Shown: positions 17,852 through 25,177, numbered from the stretch's first letter. The stretch: 64,000 bases of DNA from Clostridiaceae bacterium AM27-36LB (GCA_003480725.1 QUJQ01000001.1:541750-605749), one strand, 5' to 3'. The notes: a model not told the origin generated them from the sequence alone. Numbers and translations: made by a program.

Positions 17852-18290
17852 ACAGATGCCGGTCGTGAGGGCGAGCTGATCTTTCGATTGGTGTATCATA
17901 AAACCGGGTGCAGAAAGCCGTTTGAGCGGCTTTGGATTTCCTCGATGGAAGATGTAGCAATGGAAGGGTTTGAAAATCTCAGGTCTGGAACGGAATATGA
18001 TGCTTTGTATGAAGCAGCACTGTGTCGAGAGCGAGCCGACTGGATTGTTGGTATTAACGCTACTCAACTTTTTTCGACCCTTTACGGGCAGACCCTGAAT
18101 GTTGGTCGTGTTATGACCCCTACCCTTGCTATTGCTGTTATGCGGGAAGCTGCCATTTCCGCATTCAAGCCTGAACCGTTCTACACAGTTCAGATTGGAT
18201 TGGATGGTTTTACGGCTGCAAGCGAACGTTTCAAAACCAAGGCAGCAGCCGAAGCTGTCAAACAAAAAGGTAAAGCTGGCATTGTCTTGA
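17852..18290 (+). pseudogene. topB: Topoisomerase III (TopB) internal fragment
   Basis: An open frame with no start begins at Thr-Asp-Ala-Gly-Arg-Glu-Gly-Glu-Leu-Ile-Phe-Arg, the acidic TOPRIM motif of type IA topoisomerases, and continues through DWIVGINATQLFS to NVGRVMTPTL, close to the family's active site. It ends after Lys-Gly-Lys-Ala-Gly-Ile, where unrelated sequence begins. Both sides are therefore cut: the left by the second element, the right by the redox block. TopB of this type is common in large conjugative elements of gut Clostridia, so this is probably a relic of one. Confidence 0.75.
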
Positions 18291-18308
18291 CTCATAGGTA
18301 TCCTCCTG

Positions 18309-18342
18309 TAAAAAATCCGCCTGCCGGAAAACTGACAGGCGG
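18309..18342 (-). terminator. Rho-independent terminator of the redox block
   Basis: CCGCCTG (18317-18323) pairs with CAGGCGG (18336-18342), and on the minus strand the stem is followed by a T run (complement of 18311-18315). It lies directly after the stop of the truncated reductase. Confidence 0.8.
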
Positions 18343-18353
18343 CATACTGCCTT

Positions 18354-18957
18354 TTATACTTCCATATGGATGAAAGAAGCCATATCGACATCAAAGGGAT
18401 TCATAAGCTGTTTAGGACGCTGGACAATGGTGACATCCATTCCCAGCTCTCGCAGGTTTTCTGCCAGCTCCAATCCAATGAAGCCACCACCTGCCAGTAC
18501 AGCGGATTTGGGATGGTTTGCATTGATGTAATCCTTGATGCAGAAGGTATCTTCAACAGTGCGCAGGGTAAACAGCTTATCAAGACCTACACCGGGAAAC
18601 CGGGGCTGGGTAGGCTTAGCTCCGGGAGAGAGAATCAGCTTGTCATAGCTCTCCTCGAACTCCTCACCGGTTTCCAGATTTTTCACGGTAACTTCTTTTT
18701 TCGGGATGGATAGCCGTGACCTCATGGCGCACCTTCATGTTTACATGGAACCGGGAGAAGAAGCTTTCCGGGGTCTGAAGGGTCAGATCCGACCGATCGG
18801 TAATCACATCACCGATATAGTATGGCAGACCACAGTTGGCATAGGAGATATACCCCGAGCGCTCAAAAACTACGATTTCTGCCTGCTCATTCAGTCTGCG
18901 AATACGGGCGGCAGCGGTAGCACCGCCTGCCACACCGCCTACAATGACAACTTTCAT
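18354..18957 (-). pseudogene. CoA-disulfide-reductase/NADH-oxidase-like flavoprotein, frameshifted and truncated
   Basis: The N-terminal FAD-binding motif is complete (VVIVGGVAGGATAAARIRR), followed by the active-site Cys region SYANCGLPYYIGD. After His-Pro-Glu-Lys the frame is lost at a run of six A; five A would continue into VTVKNLETGEEF and the NAD-binding motif AVLAGGGFIGLELAENL. The second frame stops at 18354, about 200 residues in, whereas family members have 440 or more. The C-terminal part is therefore missing as well as the frame being shifted. The gene lies at the end of a thioredoxin/rhodanese operon, which fits a role in thiol or persulfide reduction before decay. Confidence 0.75.
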
Positions 18958-18958
18958 A

Positions 18959-19279
18959 TTACCGTTCCACCTTTCCTGCATAAGCGGAAATTCCGCCTAT
19001 GTTTTTCACGTTGGTATAACCCATCTGCTTTAAAATAGTAGCTGCCTGACGGCTTCTTGCACCGCTGAGACAATGAACAAAAATGGGGGTAGATTTATTG
19101 TCAATCATGCCAGTCACTTTGCTAATGGACCGCAAAGGAACATTTTTACAGCCGGGGATATGCCCCTGCCGGTATTCGTCGGGGGTGCGAACATCCAGCA
19201 GGACTGCGTCATCCGTAGTGCTATATTCTTTGACACCCTGATTGATGTCAGGGCCTTTCAGGAAATCGAAGAATCTCAT
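18959..19279 (-). CDS. Rhodanese-domain protein, cytoplasmic
   Basis: A 106-residue single rhodanese domain. LLDVRTPDEYRQGHIPG is the substrate-side motif, and HCLSGARS holds the catalytic Cys (about residue 73) in the CxxGxRS loop. No signal peptide is visible. It should carry a persulfide on the Cys and pass sulfane sulfur to thiols. It is the third functional gene of a minus-strand block with a thioredoxin directly upstream (13 bases apart), which can reduce it. Together with the flavoprotein remnant this suggests detoxification or use of reactive sulfur species. Confidence 0.85.
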   Translation of the reverse strand: MRFFDFLKGPDINQGVKEYSTTDDAVLLDVRTPDEYRQGHIPGCKNVPLRSISKVTGMIDNKSTPIFVHCLSGARSRQAATILKQMGYTNVKNIGGISAYAGKVER

Positions 19280-19291
19280 CTTTGCACCTCC

Positions 19292-19597
19292 TTACAGCAT
19301 GGCGAGAATCTGAGCCTTAGGTCTGGCACCGGTGACTTGATTGACAATCTTTCCGTTCTTCATAACCACCAGAGTGGGTATGCTCATTACACCGAACTGC
19401 ATAGCCAGTTCCTGTTCCTCATCCACATTAATTTTAACAACCTTGATATCAGAGCGCTCCTTGGCAATCTCTTCTACCAGAGGAACTACCATGCGGCAAG
19501 GACCACACCAGGGAGCCCAGAAATCCATCAGGACGGGCTTGTCCGAGTTCAAAACCTCTTGATTGAAATTGTTTTTATTAACACTGATAGCAGACAT
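19292..19597 (-). CDS. trxA: Thioredoxin
   Basis: A 101-residue thioredoxin with the redox motif WAPWCGPC (Cys near residues 31 and 34) and the cis-Pro loop MSIPTLVV. The length is that of a minimal thioredoxin; the end is short by a few residues compared with E. coli TrxA. It reduces disulfides and persulfides in the cytoplasm. Its place between two rhodanese genes suggests it recycles them. A clear ribosome site (AGGAGG) precedes the ATG. Confidence 0.9.
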   Translation of the reverse strand: MSAISVNKNNFNQEVLNSDKPVLMDFWAPWCGPCRMVVPLVEEIAKERSDIKVVKINVDEEQELAMQFGVMSIPTLVVMKNGKIVNQVTGARPKAQILAML

Positions 19598-19668
19598 ATT
19601 TAAGTCCTCCTGTTTTCTTTTTTATGGCTTTATTATATCCAGTAGTCGTTCCTTGTTCTGTGATTTTA

Positions 19669-20058
19669 TCACTTATCGCCGGTGACTGTTTCACCGGGCC
19701 AACTATTAATTCCGCCGATCTCAATGATATTGGTGTAGCCCAGTTTCACCAGTTTTTCAGATGCCTGCTTACTCCGATTACCGCTGCGGCAGTATACCAG
19801 AATCAGCTGATCTTTATCCGGCAGTTCAGGGATATCCTCTGTGCCAATGGATTCGTTAGCAATATTGATAGCACCAGGAATATGCCTTTCGCTATATTCC
19901 TGAGCAGTACGAACATCGAGGATGATGTATCCGGTTTCCTCCTCCATCATCGTAATAGCTTCCTCCATAGTAATCTGTCGATAGGTTTTTTCAGCGGATT
20001 GCGTTGCACAACCAGAGAAAAGCAGTAAAGTCATTAAAATGGGAATGATTCTTTTCAT
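19669..20058 (-). CDS. Rhodanese-domain lipoprotein
   Basis: 129 residues. The first 17 form a signal peptide with lipobox LFSGC, so it should be anchored outside the membrane. The rhodanese domain follows, with LDVRTAQEYSERHIPGA and catalytic YCRSGNRS. It is an extracytoplasmic partner of the cytoplasmic rhodanese at 18959. The ribosome site GAGGTATAAAC precedes the ATG. Spacing to the thioredoxin gene is about 70 bases, and both probably share a transcript. Confidence 0.85.
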   Translation of the reverse strand: MKRIIPILMTLLLFSGCATQSAEKTYRQITMEEAITMMEEETGYIILDVRTAQEYSERHIPGAINIANESIGTEDIPELPDKDQLILVYCRSGNRSKQASEKLVKLGYTNIIEIGGINSWPGETVTGDK

Positions 20059-20117
20059 GTTTATACCTCCATATTTTGAAGATAGGGTAGCCGTTTCCAG
20101 CTGCCCTGTTTCCTTTT

Positions 20118-20864
20118 TTATGTTCTTGCCATTCCATCTACACTGAGCACAACGCCCGTGATATAGGATGCTTCGTCAGATGCCAGGAACACAAATGCAT
20201 TGGCAATATCCTCCGGCTGACCCAGGCGGCGCAGGGGGATCTGCTTGATGAGCGGATCAATTACTTCCTTGGGAACAGCCTTCATCATATCGGTCAGGGT
20301 AATACCGGGAGCGACTGCATTCACTCGAATACCCTTCGGACCCAATTCTCGGGCAAGGGAAACCGTCAGGCCATTGACAGCAAATTTGGATGCGGGATAA
20401 GCAAAGCCACTGGGCTGGCCGTAAATGCTGACCATTGAGGAAGTGGAGAGAATAACACCTTGACCTTTTGCAATCATGCACTCACTGGCGGCTCTTGTAG
20501 CATTGAACACGCCTTTTACATTCAGATCCATAACCTTATCAAAGGTTTCCTCCGTATATTCGGTAAAGGGAGTGCTTTCGGATACACCGGCATTGTTCAC
20601 CAGAATATCAATGTAACCGTATTTTGAGGCAGCTTCTCGGAATGCATTGCGGACAGATTCCAAATTGGACAGGTTAGGACTGATTCCCGCAACTGTTGCA
20701 TCAGGGTACTTTTCTTTCAGCTGCGCAATCGCTTTGTCAGCAGAACCTTGTGAGCTTGCGGTCAGGATTACCGTAGCACCTTCCTTCAAAAATTTGTCTG
20801 CGGTAGCGTAGCCAATGCCACGGCTGCCTCCGGTGATGATTGCAACTTTATCTTTCAGTCTCAT
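20118..20864 (-). CDS. Short-chain dehydrogenase/reductase
   Basis: A 248-residue classical SDR. The cofactor motif TGGSRGIG is at residues 11-18, NNAG near 91, the catalytic Ser in STSSM near 143 and Tyr-Pro-Ala-Ser-Lys near 157. The end SYITGVVLSVDG is typical of 3-oxoacyl-ACP reductase-like enzymes. Ser near residue 37, not Asp, at the end of beta-2 leaves NADP as the more likely cofactor, but this is weak. Related proteins include FabG and bile-acid hydroxysteroid dehydrogenases such as BaiA; the sequence does not choose between them. It heads the redox block, so it may supply or use the same reductant. Confidence 0.8.
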   Translation of the reverse strand: MRLKDKVAIITGGSRGIGYATADKFLKEGATVILTASSQGSADKAIAQLKEKYPDATVAGISPNLSNLESVRNAFREAASKYGYIDILVNNAGVSESTPFTEYTEETFDKVMDLNVKGVFNATRAASECMIAKGQGVILSTSSMVSIYGQPSGFAYPASKFAVNGLTVSLARELGPKGIRVNAVAPGITLTDMMKAVPKEVIDPLIKQIPLRRLGQPEDIANAFVFLASDEASYITGVVLSVDGMART

Positions 20865-20979
20865 AAGAATACCTCCTTGTGTTTTGTATTTGTAGTATAA
20901 CCTGTTTCGGAGGCGCTCTCTGTGATAAAATCACATTTTTCCAAGAAGGAATGATAGAAAAATCATGCCCGTGCATAAA

Positions 20980-21030
20980 TAAAAAGTCACAGTCACGCTC
21001 CGATTTGAAGTGTAGACTGTGGTTTTTATT
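20980..21030. terminator. Bidirectional terminator hairpin
   Basis: CACAGTC (20988-20994) pairs with GACTGTG (21015-21021), with A runs on the left and T runs on the right, so it can act in both directions. On the minus strand it ends the gene at 21026. Confidence 0.65.
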
Positions 21031-21538
21031 TTACAGGTTCTGTACTTTCAGCCATCTTGATGATTTCGGAATCATCAATTTTGCTTGGAGTGTATTCCAG
21101 AACATAAGTGACTTCCGGAGAATAAGTCCAACAGAGAAATGCCGTGTCATCTTTCTTGTAAAGAGCGCCCGGCCAGTCCTGAATCATCATTTCCTCACAG
21201 CTGTCCATACTGTCAATCGGGGAAAGCACTCTCAGGACTTCTGTATGTAATCCGGTGATTTCTTCCGGGCCTCCTTCGTAAAATGTGGTTTTCAGGATAC
21301 GGTAGCAGATATTGTTATCCTTGTCGTTTTGGTCTCCGTAGGTCAGAGTGGCTGCGAGTTCTGTTTTGGAGACCTTCCTTACATCTTCTCCAAGAACTTC
21401 TTCTACACTCTTTTCAAAACAGTCAGCAAATTCATCGAAGTCCATTTCTTTTTTCTGATGTGAAGCCACAGCAATTATAATCCCAACTGCCACAATAATG
21501 ACGGCAAATAGAATGGCTATTCGTTTCTTTTTATTCAT
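21026..21538 (-). CDS. Membrane-anchored hypothetical protein
   Basis: The ATG at 21538 (MNKKKRIAILF) follows GGAAAGGAAG, giving 170 residues. One N-terminal membrane helix (about 6-26) has Lys/Arg on the cytoplasmic side, so the rest is extracytoplasmic. That domain is acidic with Trp and Tyr residues near the end (FLCWTYSPEVTYVLEYTP). No family is recognised. It is separated from the redox block by a terminator and reads in the same direction. Confidence 0.6.
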   Translation of the reverse strand: MNKKKRIAILFAVIIVAVGIIIAVASHQKKEMDFDEFADCFEKSVEEVLGEDVRKVSKTELAATLTYGDQNDKDNNICYRILKTTFYEGGPEEITGLHTEVLRVLSPIDSMDSCEEMMIQDWPGALYKKDDTAFLCWTYSPEVTYVLEYTPSKIDDSEIIKMAESTEPVK

Positions 21539-21562
21539 GCTCTTCCTTTCCGAGAAAAATAA

Positions 21563-21823
21563 AGCGAAAACAGTATTCAATTCTATAAGTCACCAAAACT
21601 TTATGAGGTTATTCCCAAAGAAGAAATTGCTGATTTTGAAGAAGTCATGCGTAAAACCATAGCTGACATTGTATCAGAAGCCAGCAGTGTTGCCTGTTGG
21701 GTATATGTGCAGAAATATGTGAAACAGAAAACTCTAGACGAAATGCTACAAGAATGGTCAGGAGCAAGTCAGTTCATCATTGTCATGGATGCTTGGTTTG
21801 AAAGATTAATGGCGGATCAATAG
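21563..21823 (+). pseudogene. 5'-truncated orphan gene fragment
   Basis: An open frame of 86 codons with no start and no ribosome site, ending at TAG 21821-21823. The peptide is helical and acidic (EVIPKEEIADFEEVMRKT, then VYVQKYVKQKTLDEMLQEW). It overlaps the leader of the minus-strand gene at 21538. It is probably the tail of a gene cut by recombination at the left border of the cassette array. Family unknown. Confidence 0.4.
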
Positions 21824-21846
21824 AAGTTGTGATAGAATGAAGAAAA

Positions 21847-21880
21847 CGATTTGATGTGCAAATCGGAATTTTATAAGGAG
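21847..21880 (+). repeat. Cassette repeat copy 1
   Basis: CGATTTG (21847-21853), loop ATGTG, CAAATCG (21859-21865): a perfect 7-pair hairpin that includes the AAATCGG motif, then AATTTTATAAGGAG as ribosome site. The CCAGTTT arm of other copies is absent. Confidence 0.6.
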
Positions 21881-21891
21881 TGAAAAGAAAA

Positions 21892-22329
21892 GTGTGTGAG
21901 GAATGTTACTCTGATGAAAATAGAATAACGCCTTTACTAAATCCGCTGGACTGTTTGGAGAACCACACTCAATATATTTGTGGAACTTGTGGACGGTGCA
22001 TTTGTATCGAGCATGACCCAAATAGAGGATTACAACGATGGAATTTTCCTTTTAAGTCATTGGAAATTGCAAAACTATATTTGCGAACAGCGGACTATAC
22101 AACGAAAAGTGCGTGTGGTATTTATGAGATAGAGAACAATAAAGGAAGATTATCTTATAAAATATTTCCAGGGAATGATGAGTTAAATCTATTTTTGAAA
22201 AAGAATAAAGACAAGAAATGCAGGCAAATGATGCCTGTGTTTAGTGCTGGAAAGTATAAAGAATATCCACACACAGAAGTACGAAAATTGACGCCTGATG
22301 AAATAAAACAATATATGAGTGAACGCTAA
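21892..22329 (+). CDS. Cys-rich zinc-binding protein
   Basis: The GTG at 21892 lies 11 bases after AAGGAG and gives 145 residues; a GTG at 21880 overlaps the ribosome site and is less likely. Two Cys clusters, CEEC at the N-terminus and CGTCGRC near residue 35-45 with a following His (CIEHDP), form a zinc ribbon. The C-terminal half is basic with no known motif (YKIFPGNDELNLFLKKNK). First gene of the cassette array. Function unknown. Confidence 0.6.
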   Translation: MCEECYSDENRITPLLNPLDCLENHTQYICGTCGRCICIEHDPNRGLQRWNFPFKSLEIAKLYLRTADYTTKSACGIYEIENNKGRLSYKIFPGNDELNLFLKKNKDKKCRQMMPVFSAGKYKEYPHTEVRKLTPDEIKQYMSER

Positions 22330-22332
22330 ATT

Positions 22333-22378
22333 CATATTTATCGGGGAGTAAATAGAACAAAAATCGGAATTTGGAGGA
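22333..22378 (+). repeat. Cassette repeat copy 2
   Basis: AAATCGGAATTTGGAGG at 22361-22377 is the clearest 3' half. Upstream, ATATTTATCGGGGAG (22335-22347) looks like a second degenerate copy of the same half, so this junction may hold a fusion of two repeats. Confidence 0.55.
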
Positions 22379-22382
22379 ACTT

Positions 22383-22778
22383 ATGATGAAAAAAATGATA
22401 ATGGCATTATGTATATTTATTTGTGTGTTTACTTTAGTTGCGTGTTCTGGACAACAAACAAACGAACCACTTACTTTAGGTGTCAATGCGATAATAACAG
22501 AAATTGATAAAGAAAATAAAATCATAACCACAAAAGATAGCGGAGAAGAAGGTGTTTTAGGAGATGATTGTCTTATTGATTGTTCCCAAATTCCTATGAT
22601 CTATTGTAATTATGATACACAAGATGTTGTAGGTATAACACTTGATGATTTACAGGTGGGAGACGAAATCATTTTGACTATTCGGAGCTCGGAAATAGAA
22701 AATCTTCAAAAGGAAGATGACAATAAAGCAAAAATAGCAGTTGAACAATTACAATTAGGTACACAGAGAATTAAATAA
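22383..22778 (+). CDS. Lipoprotein with DUF3221-like fold
   Basis: The ATG at 22383 (MMKKMIMAL) follows GGAGGAAC; 131 residues. Signal peptide with lipobox LVACS (Cys near 20). The mature part begins with a beta-rich segment of the form NAIITEIDKENKIITTKD and ends DDLQVGDEIILTI, which resembles DUF3221-type small secreted domains with an OB-like fold. This is a resemblance in pattern only. Second gene of the array; the third lipoprotein pattern repeats at 23228. Confidence 0.6.
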   Translation: MMKKMIMALCIFICVFTLVACSGQQTNEPLTLGVNAIITEIDKENKIITTKDSGEEGVLGDDCLIDCSQIPMIYCNYDTQDVVGITLDDLQVGDEIILTIRSSEIENLQKEDDNKAKIAVEQLQLGTQRIK

Positions 22779-22836
22779 TTTCCAGTTTGTATAACAGGAA
22801 TTTATCAGAAAATGAGGAATAGTTGAAATGGAGGCG
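22779..22836 (+). repeat. Cassette repeat copy 3
   Basis: TTTCCAGTT (22779-22787), loop TGTAT, AACAGGAA: stem TTCC/GGAA and GTT/AAC with one A-A mismatch. It starts directly after the stop codon at 22776-22778. The AAATCGG part is degenerate (AAAATGAGGAAT), followed by GGAGG at 22830. Confidence 0.5.
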
Positions 22837-22846
22837 CTATAATAAC

Positions 22847-23170
22847 ATGAAGATTGAAGGGAACCAGAAAGAACTGGATGCAATGGTAGAATTTCATAAG
22901 GGAAACCGTGTCGAGGGGCTGAGACTGCAAGAAGAATTTGCAGCGGAATTTCGTAAGGAGTATAAAGACAAAGATCACTGTCCTTGCCTGAAAGCCTGTC
23001 GTTATCACGGAAACTGTAAGGAATGTGTAGCAATCCACAGAGCGCATCAGGAACATGTTCCTAATTGTATGCGACCATTGATTAATAAAAAATTGAAATT
23101 GATGTCAGAATTAACAGAGCATACCTTGGCAAATGAAATAGAAGCTCCACATGAGATTTTAAGAAAATAG
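22847..23170 (+). CDS. Protein with a DUF6485-like Cys/His cluster
   Basis: The ATG at 22847 (MKIEGNQKELD) gives 107 residues; the upstream GGAGG is at 22830, a long 12 bases away. The centre holds CPCLKACRYHGNCKECVAIH then NC, the same cluster seen in DUF6485-type Cys-rich domains of Clostridia, likely to bind zinc or an iron-sulfur cluster. The N-terminus is a charged helix and the C-terminus another helix. Function unknown. Confidence 0.6.
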   Translation: MKIEGNQKELDAMVEFHKGNRVEGLRLQEEFAAEFRKEYKDKDHCPCLKACRYHGNCKECVAIHRAHQEHVPNCMRPLINKKLKLMSELTEHTLANEIEAPHEILRK

Positions 23171-23177
23171 GCAAGTC

Positions 23178-23219
23178 AAATTTCAGTTTTTGAAACTGAG
23201 AAATCGGGATTTGAGGAGG
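23178..23219 (+). repeat. Cassette repeat copy 4
   Basis: ATTTC then AGTTT, loop TTG, AAACT, bulge GA, GAAAT: a 10-pair hairpin with a 2-base bulge, then AAATCGGGATTTGAGGAGG. The best-formed copy. Confidence 0.7.
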
Positions 23220-23227
23220 TGTTGAGT

Positions 23228-23581
23228 ATGAAAAGGTGGCTATCTATTTTAGCAGTATTTGGCTGTATAGTAGCGTTATCTGGATGCAAAAATGAAAATG
23301 AAAAGGGACAAGCATATTTTAATGCAAAAGTTTTGGAAATAAATAAAGAATATGTTGATGTTAGGTGTATAGAAGCATTTAATAGTGGGATTTCTGTTGA
23401 TAAGGAATTTTCTGTTACAAAAGATGTGGTATCAGCAGAAGGAGTACCAGAATTGAATGTAGATGATAATATCCGTGTTGTATTTAATGGTGATGTAATG
23501 GAAAGTGATCCATTGCAGATAGGAACGGTTTATGCAATCTATCTTTTAGATGAAAATGGAGAAGCGATTCCAAACAACTAA
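23228..23581 (+). CDS. Lipoprotein of the cassette array
   Basis: The ATG at 23228 (MKRWLSILAV) is nine bases after GAGGAGG; 117 residues. Signal peptide with lipobox LSGC (Cys near 20). The mature part is a short beta-rich domain (AYFNAKVLEINKEYVDVRC, then VDDNIRVVFNGDV). The pattern is like the lipoprotein at 22383, so both may belong to one DUF3221-like family. Surface-exposed; function unknown. Confidence 0.6.
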   Translation: MKRWLSILAVFGCIVALSGCKNENEKGQAYFNAKVLEINKEYVDVRCIEAFNSGISVDKEFSVTKDVVSAEGVPELNVDDNIRVVFNGDVMESDPLQIGTVYAIYLLDENGEAIPNN

Positions 23582-23626
23582 CAATTCCAGTTTTCTTAAT
23601 TGGATAAATCGGAATTTATCGGAGGG
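23582..23626 (+). repeat. Cassette repeat copy 5
   Basis: CCAGTT (23587-23592), loop TTCTT, AATTGG: a 6-pair stem with one G-T pair; then TAAATCGGAATTTATCGGAGGG. It starts directly after the stop at 23579-23581. Confidence 0.65.
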
Positions 23627-23633
23627 TATGTAC

Positions 23634-24389
23634 ATGAACAGATGTAAAAAGATAGCATTGGTATGTGTTTTTCTGACAGCATTAAATGTTGTTGCTTGCG
23701 GACAAGAAAAATGTGATGAAGTTGTTACTACTGATGAATCTCCTACAAGACAGCAAGAAAGTAGTGTGCAGATAGATGAAAGTACAAATTTAGAAACAGA
23801 AGAAAATAAAACAATTGGTGCAAAAGAATCCAATACACAAACGAGTAAGAACATAGATACAGAAATGACAGCAGAAGAATTATTAGATTTGTTTGTCAAC
23901 GGTTCAATAAGTGCAACCAGTTCCGAGGATTCGACATCGGCATTTTATATTACCGATTTAAATATGGATTCTGGTGAATGGGATTCTTATTCCATTGGTG
24001 AAAGAGTCGATCTTGACAATGATGGGGAAAATGAACTGATTATTTGCGGACCTTATGGTGGCATATATCTTGATGCACGTGATAATAAGGTCTATGAATT
24101 TGCTGTGGGAGAGGGTAATGCGCTTGAGCTTTCTTATGTTGTTTATAATGGCTCCATATGGATTATGCACAGCAACAGAATGAATACAGGGTATGAAGCA
24201 TACCATATGGAAAAATTTGAAGGAGCAGATAATTTAGTTGCAGAAATGAATTTTTATGAAGAACTTGTTGATGTAGATAATGTGGAAGGTAAAGAAAAAT
24301 GTACATTGAATGGAACGGAAATATTTTATGATGAATATTTCGAATTATGCAGCAAGATTTTTGCAACTGAAGTAACTACAACCAAATGA
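23634..24389 (+). CDS. Large lipoprotein of the cassette array
   Basis: The ATG at 23634 (MNRCKKIALV) is seven bases after GGAGGG; 251 residues. Signal peptide and lipobox VVACG (Cys near 22). Then a low-complexity Glu/Thr/Ser linker of about 60 residues and a globular domain with a calcium-type loop, DLDNDGENELIICG, like an FG-GAP or VCBS fragment. Probably a cell-surface protein. The reason for its place in the array is not known. Confidence 0.6.
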   Translation: MNRCKKIALVCVFLTALNVVACGQEKCDEVVTTDESPTRQQESSVQIDESTNLETEENKTIGAKESNTQTSKNIDTEMTAEELLDLFVNGSISATSSEDSTSAFYITDLNMDSGEWDSYSIGERVDLDNDGENELIICGPYGGIYLDARDNKVYEFAVGEGNALELSYVVYNGSIWIMHSNRMNTGYEAYHMEKFEGADNLVAEMNFYEELVDVDNVEGKEKCTLNGTEIFYDEYFELCSKIFATEVTTTK

Positions 24390-24435
24390 CAACTTTCAAT
24401 TTTTGAAACTGAGAAATCGGTATTTTGGAAGGGGG
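24390..24435 (+). repeat. Cassette repeat copy 6
   Basis: CTTTCAATTT, loop TTG, AAACTGAG: the same hairpin as copy 4 with one A-C mismatch, then AAATCGGTATTTTGGAAGGGGG. Starts at the base after the stop. Confidence 0.65.
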
Positions 24436-24442
24436 TACTGCT

Positions 24443-24673
24443 ATGCTGAGAAAGTTGAATTGTTTTTTAAACATCGTTATTGGTTCATTCATAGGAGTTT
24501 TCATTGGGTTCGGAATTTATAAGTTCTGGCACTTTAAAACCTATCCAAATTTATATGCCATGCAGTCTGCACCGTGGTACACAGAGTTACTGTTGGATGG
24601 TGCCATGGTGGCTGTTGTTGTGGTCGTATGTATTGTCCTAAAGTTGGTTATTTGGAGAAAATTAAAGCCATAA
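24443..24673 (+). CDS. Small two-helix membrane protein
   Basis: The ATG at 24443 (MLRKLNCFLN) follows GGAAGGGGG; 76 residues. Two hydrophobic helices (about 9-29 and 51-70) flank a polar loop that holds Tyr and Trp (FKTYPNLYAMQSAPWYTE). Positive residues at both ends place both termini inside. No family recognised. Confidence 0.55.
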   Translation: MLRKLNCFLNIVIGSFIGVFIGFGIYKFWHFKTYPNLYAMQSAPWYTELLLDGAMVAVVVVVCIVLKLVIWRKLKP

Positions 24674-24690
24674 CATCCAGTTTGACGGAG
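24674..24690 (+). repeat. Cassette repeat copy 7 (short)
   Basis: CATCCAGTTTGACGGAG only: the CCAGTTT arm runs directly into the ribosome site, without the AAATCGG half. It may be a deletion form. Confidence 0.4.
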
Positions 24691-24698
24691 TGATGGAT

Positions 24699-25142
24699 AT
24701 GAAAATCAGAGAAGTGGATAAGAATAAAAAGCAGTTTATATCATTATTGTTATTAGCTGATGAGCAGGAGAATATGATTGACCGTTATATTGAAAAAGGT
24801 ACTATGTATGTACTTGAAGATGGTAATGTAAAAGCTGAATGTGTTGTCACTGATGAAGATAATGGAATACTTGAAATTAAAAATATTGCAGTCGATCCTC
24901 AGAATCAAGGAAAGGGCTATGGGAAAGCACTAATTGATTTTCTTGCCAGTAAATATGCAGATGAATATTCTGTTTTGCAGGTTGGAACAGGTGATAGTCC
25001 ATTGACGATACCATTTTATGAAAAATGTGGATTTGTTCGATCTCACAAGATTCCGAATTTCTTTACCGACAATTATGACCACCCAATTTATGAGGGCGGT
25101 GTACAACTAATAGATATGGTATATTTGCAAAGACATATATAA
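24699..25142 (+). CDS. GNAT-family N-acetyltransferase
   Basis: The ATG at 24699 (MKIREVDKNK) is eight bases after ACGGAG; about 147 residues. The acetyl-CoA loop QNQGKGYG is at about residue 72-79, preceded by the beta-4 strand LEIKNIAVDP, and the C-terminal FYEKCGF motif completes the fold. The substrate is unknown. Last gene of the array. GNAT genes are common passengers in cassette arrays. Confidence 0.75.
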   Translation: MKIREVDKNKKQFISLLLLADEQENMIDRYIEKGTMYVLEDGNVKAECVVTDEDNGILEIKNIAVDPQNQGKGYGKALIDFLASKYADEYSVLQVGTGDSPLTIPFYEKCGFVRSHKIPNFFTDNYDHPIYEGGVQLIDMVYLQRHI

Positions 25143-25177
25143 CTTCCAGTTTGTAGAATTAAGAAAATCGGGATTGA
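25143..25177 (+). repeat. Cassette repeat copy 8
   Basis: CTTCCAGTTTGTAG then AAGAAAATCGGGATTGA, starting at the base after the stop codon. The hairpin is weak. It ends the array; an AT-rich stretch with a promoter follows. Confidence 0.55.

Larger units (their letters stand above)
21847..25177 (+). other. Array of seven small genes separated by a conserved hairpin-AAATCGG repeat
   Basis: Seven unrelated short genes on the plus strand are each followed, 0 to about 10 bases after the stop, by a related sequence of 17-45 bases. The common plan is CCAGTTT or TTTCAGTTT, a short loop, a pairing arm such as AAACTGAG, then AAATCGG(A/G)ATTT running straight into the GGAGG ribosome site of the next gene. 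Copies are at 21847, 22333, 22779, 23178, 23582, 24390, 24674 and 25143. No promoter is evident between genes. The genes are a zinc-ribbon protein, three lipoproteins, a Cys-cluster protein, a membrane protein and a GNAT acetyltransferase. The layout resembles gene cassettes with recombination sites, but no integron integrase is adjacent. Confidence 0.65.

Noticed and set aside
17888..18373. Start codon and full protein for the topB fragment
   Set aside because: Homology begins at 17852 before any start, and the protein would lack the N-terminal and C-terminal parts of the enzyme.
21847..25177. Classical integron attC sites
   Set aside because: The repeats lack the conserved attC core GTTRRRY and its inverse in a consistent place, and no intI gene is next to them.
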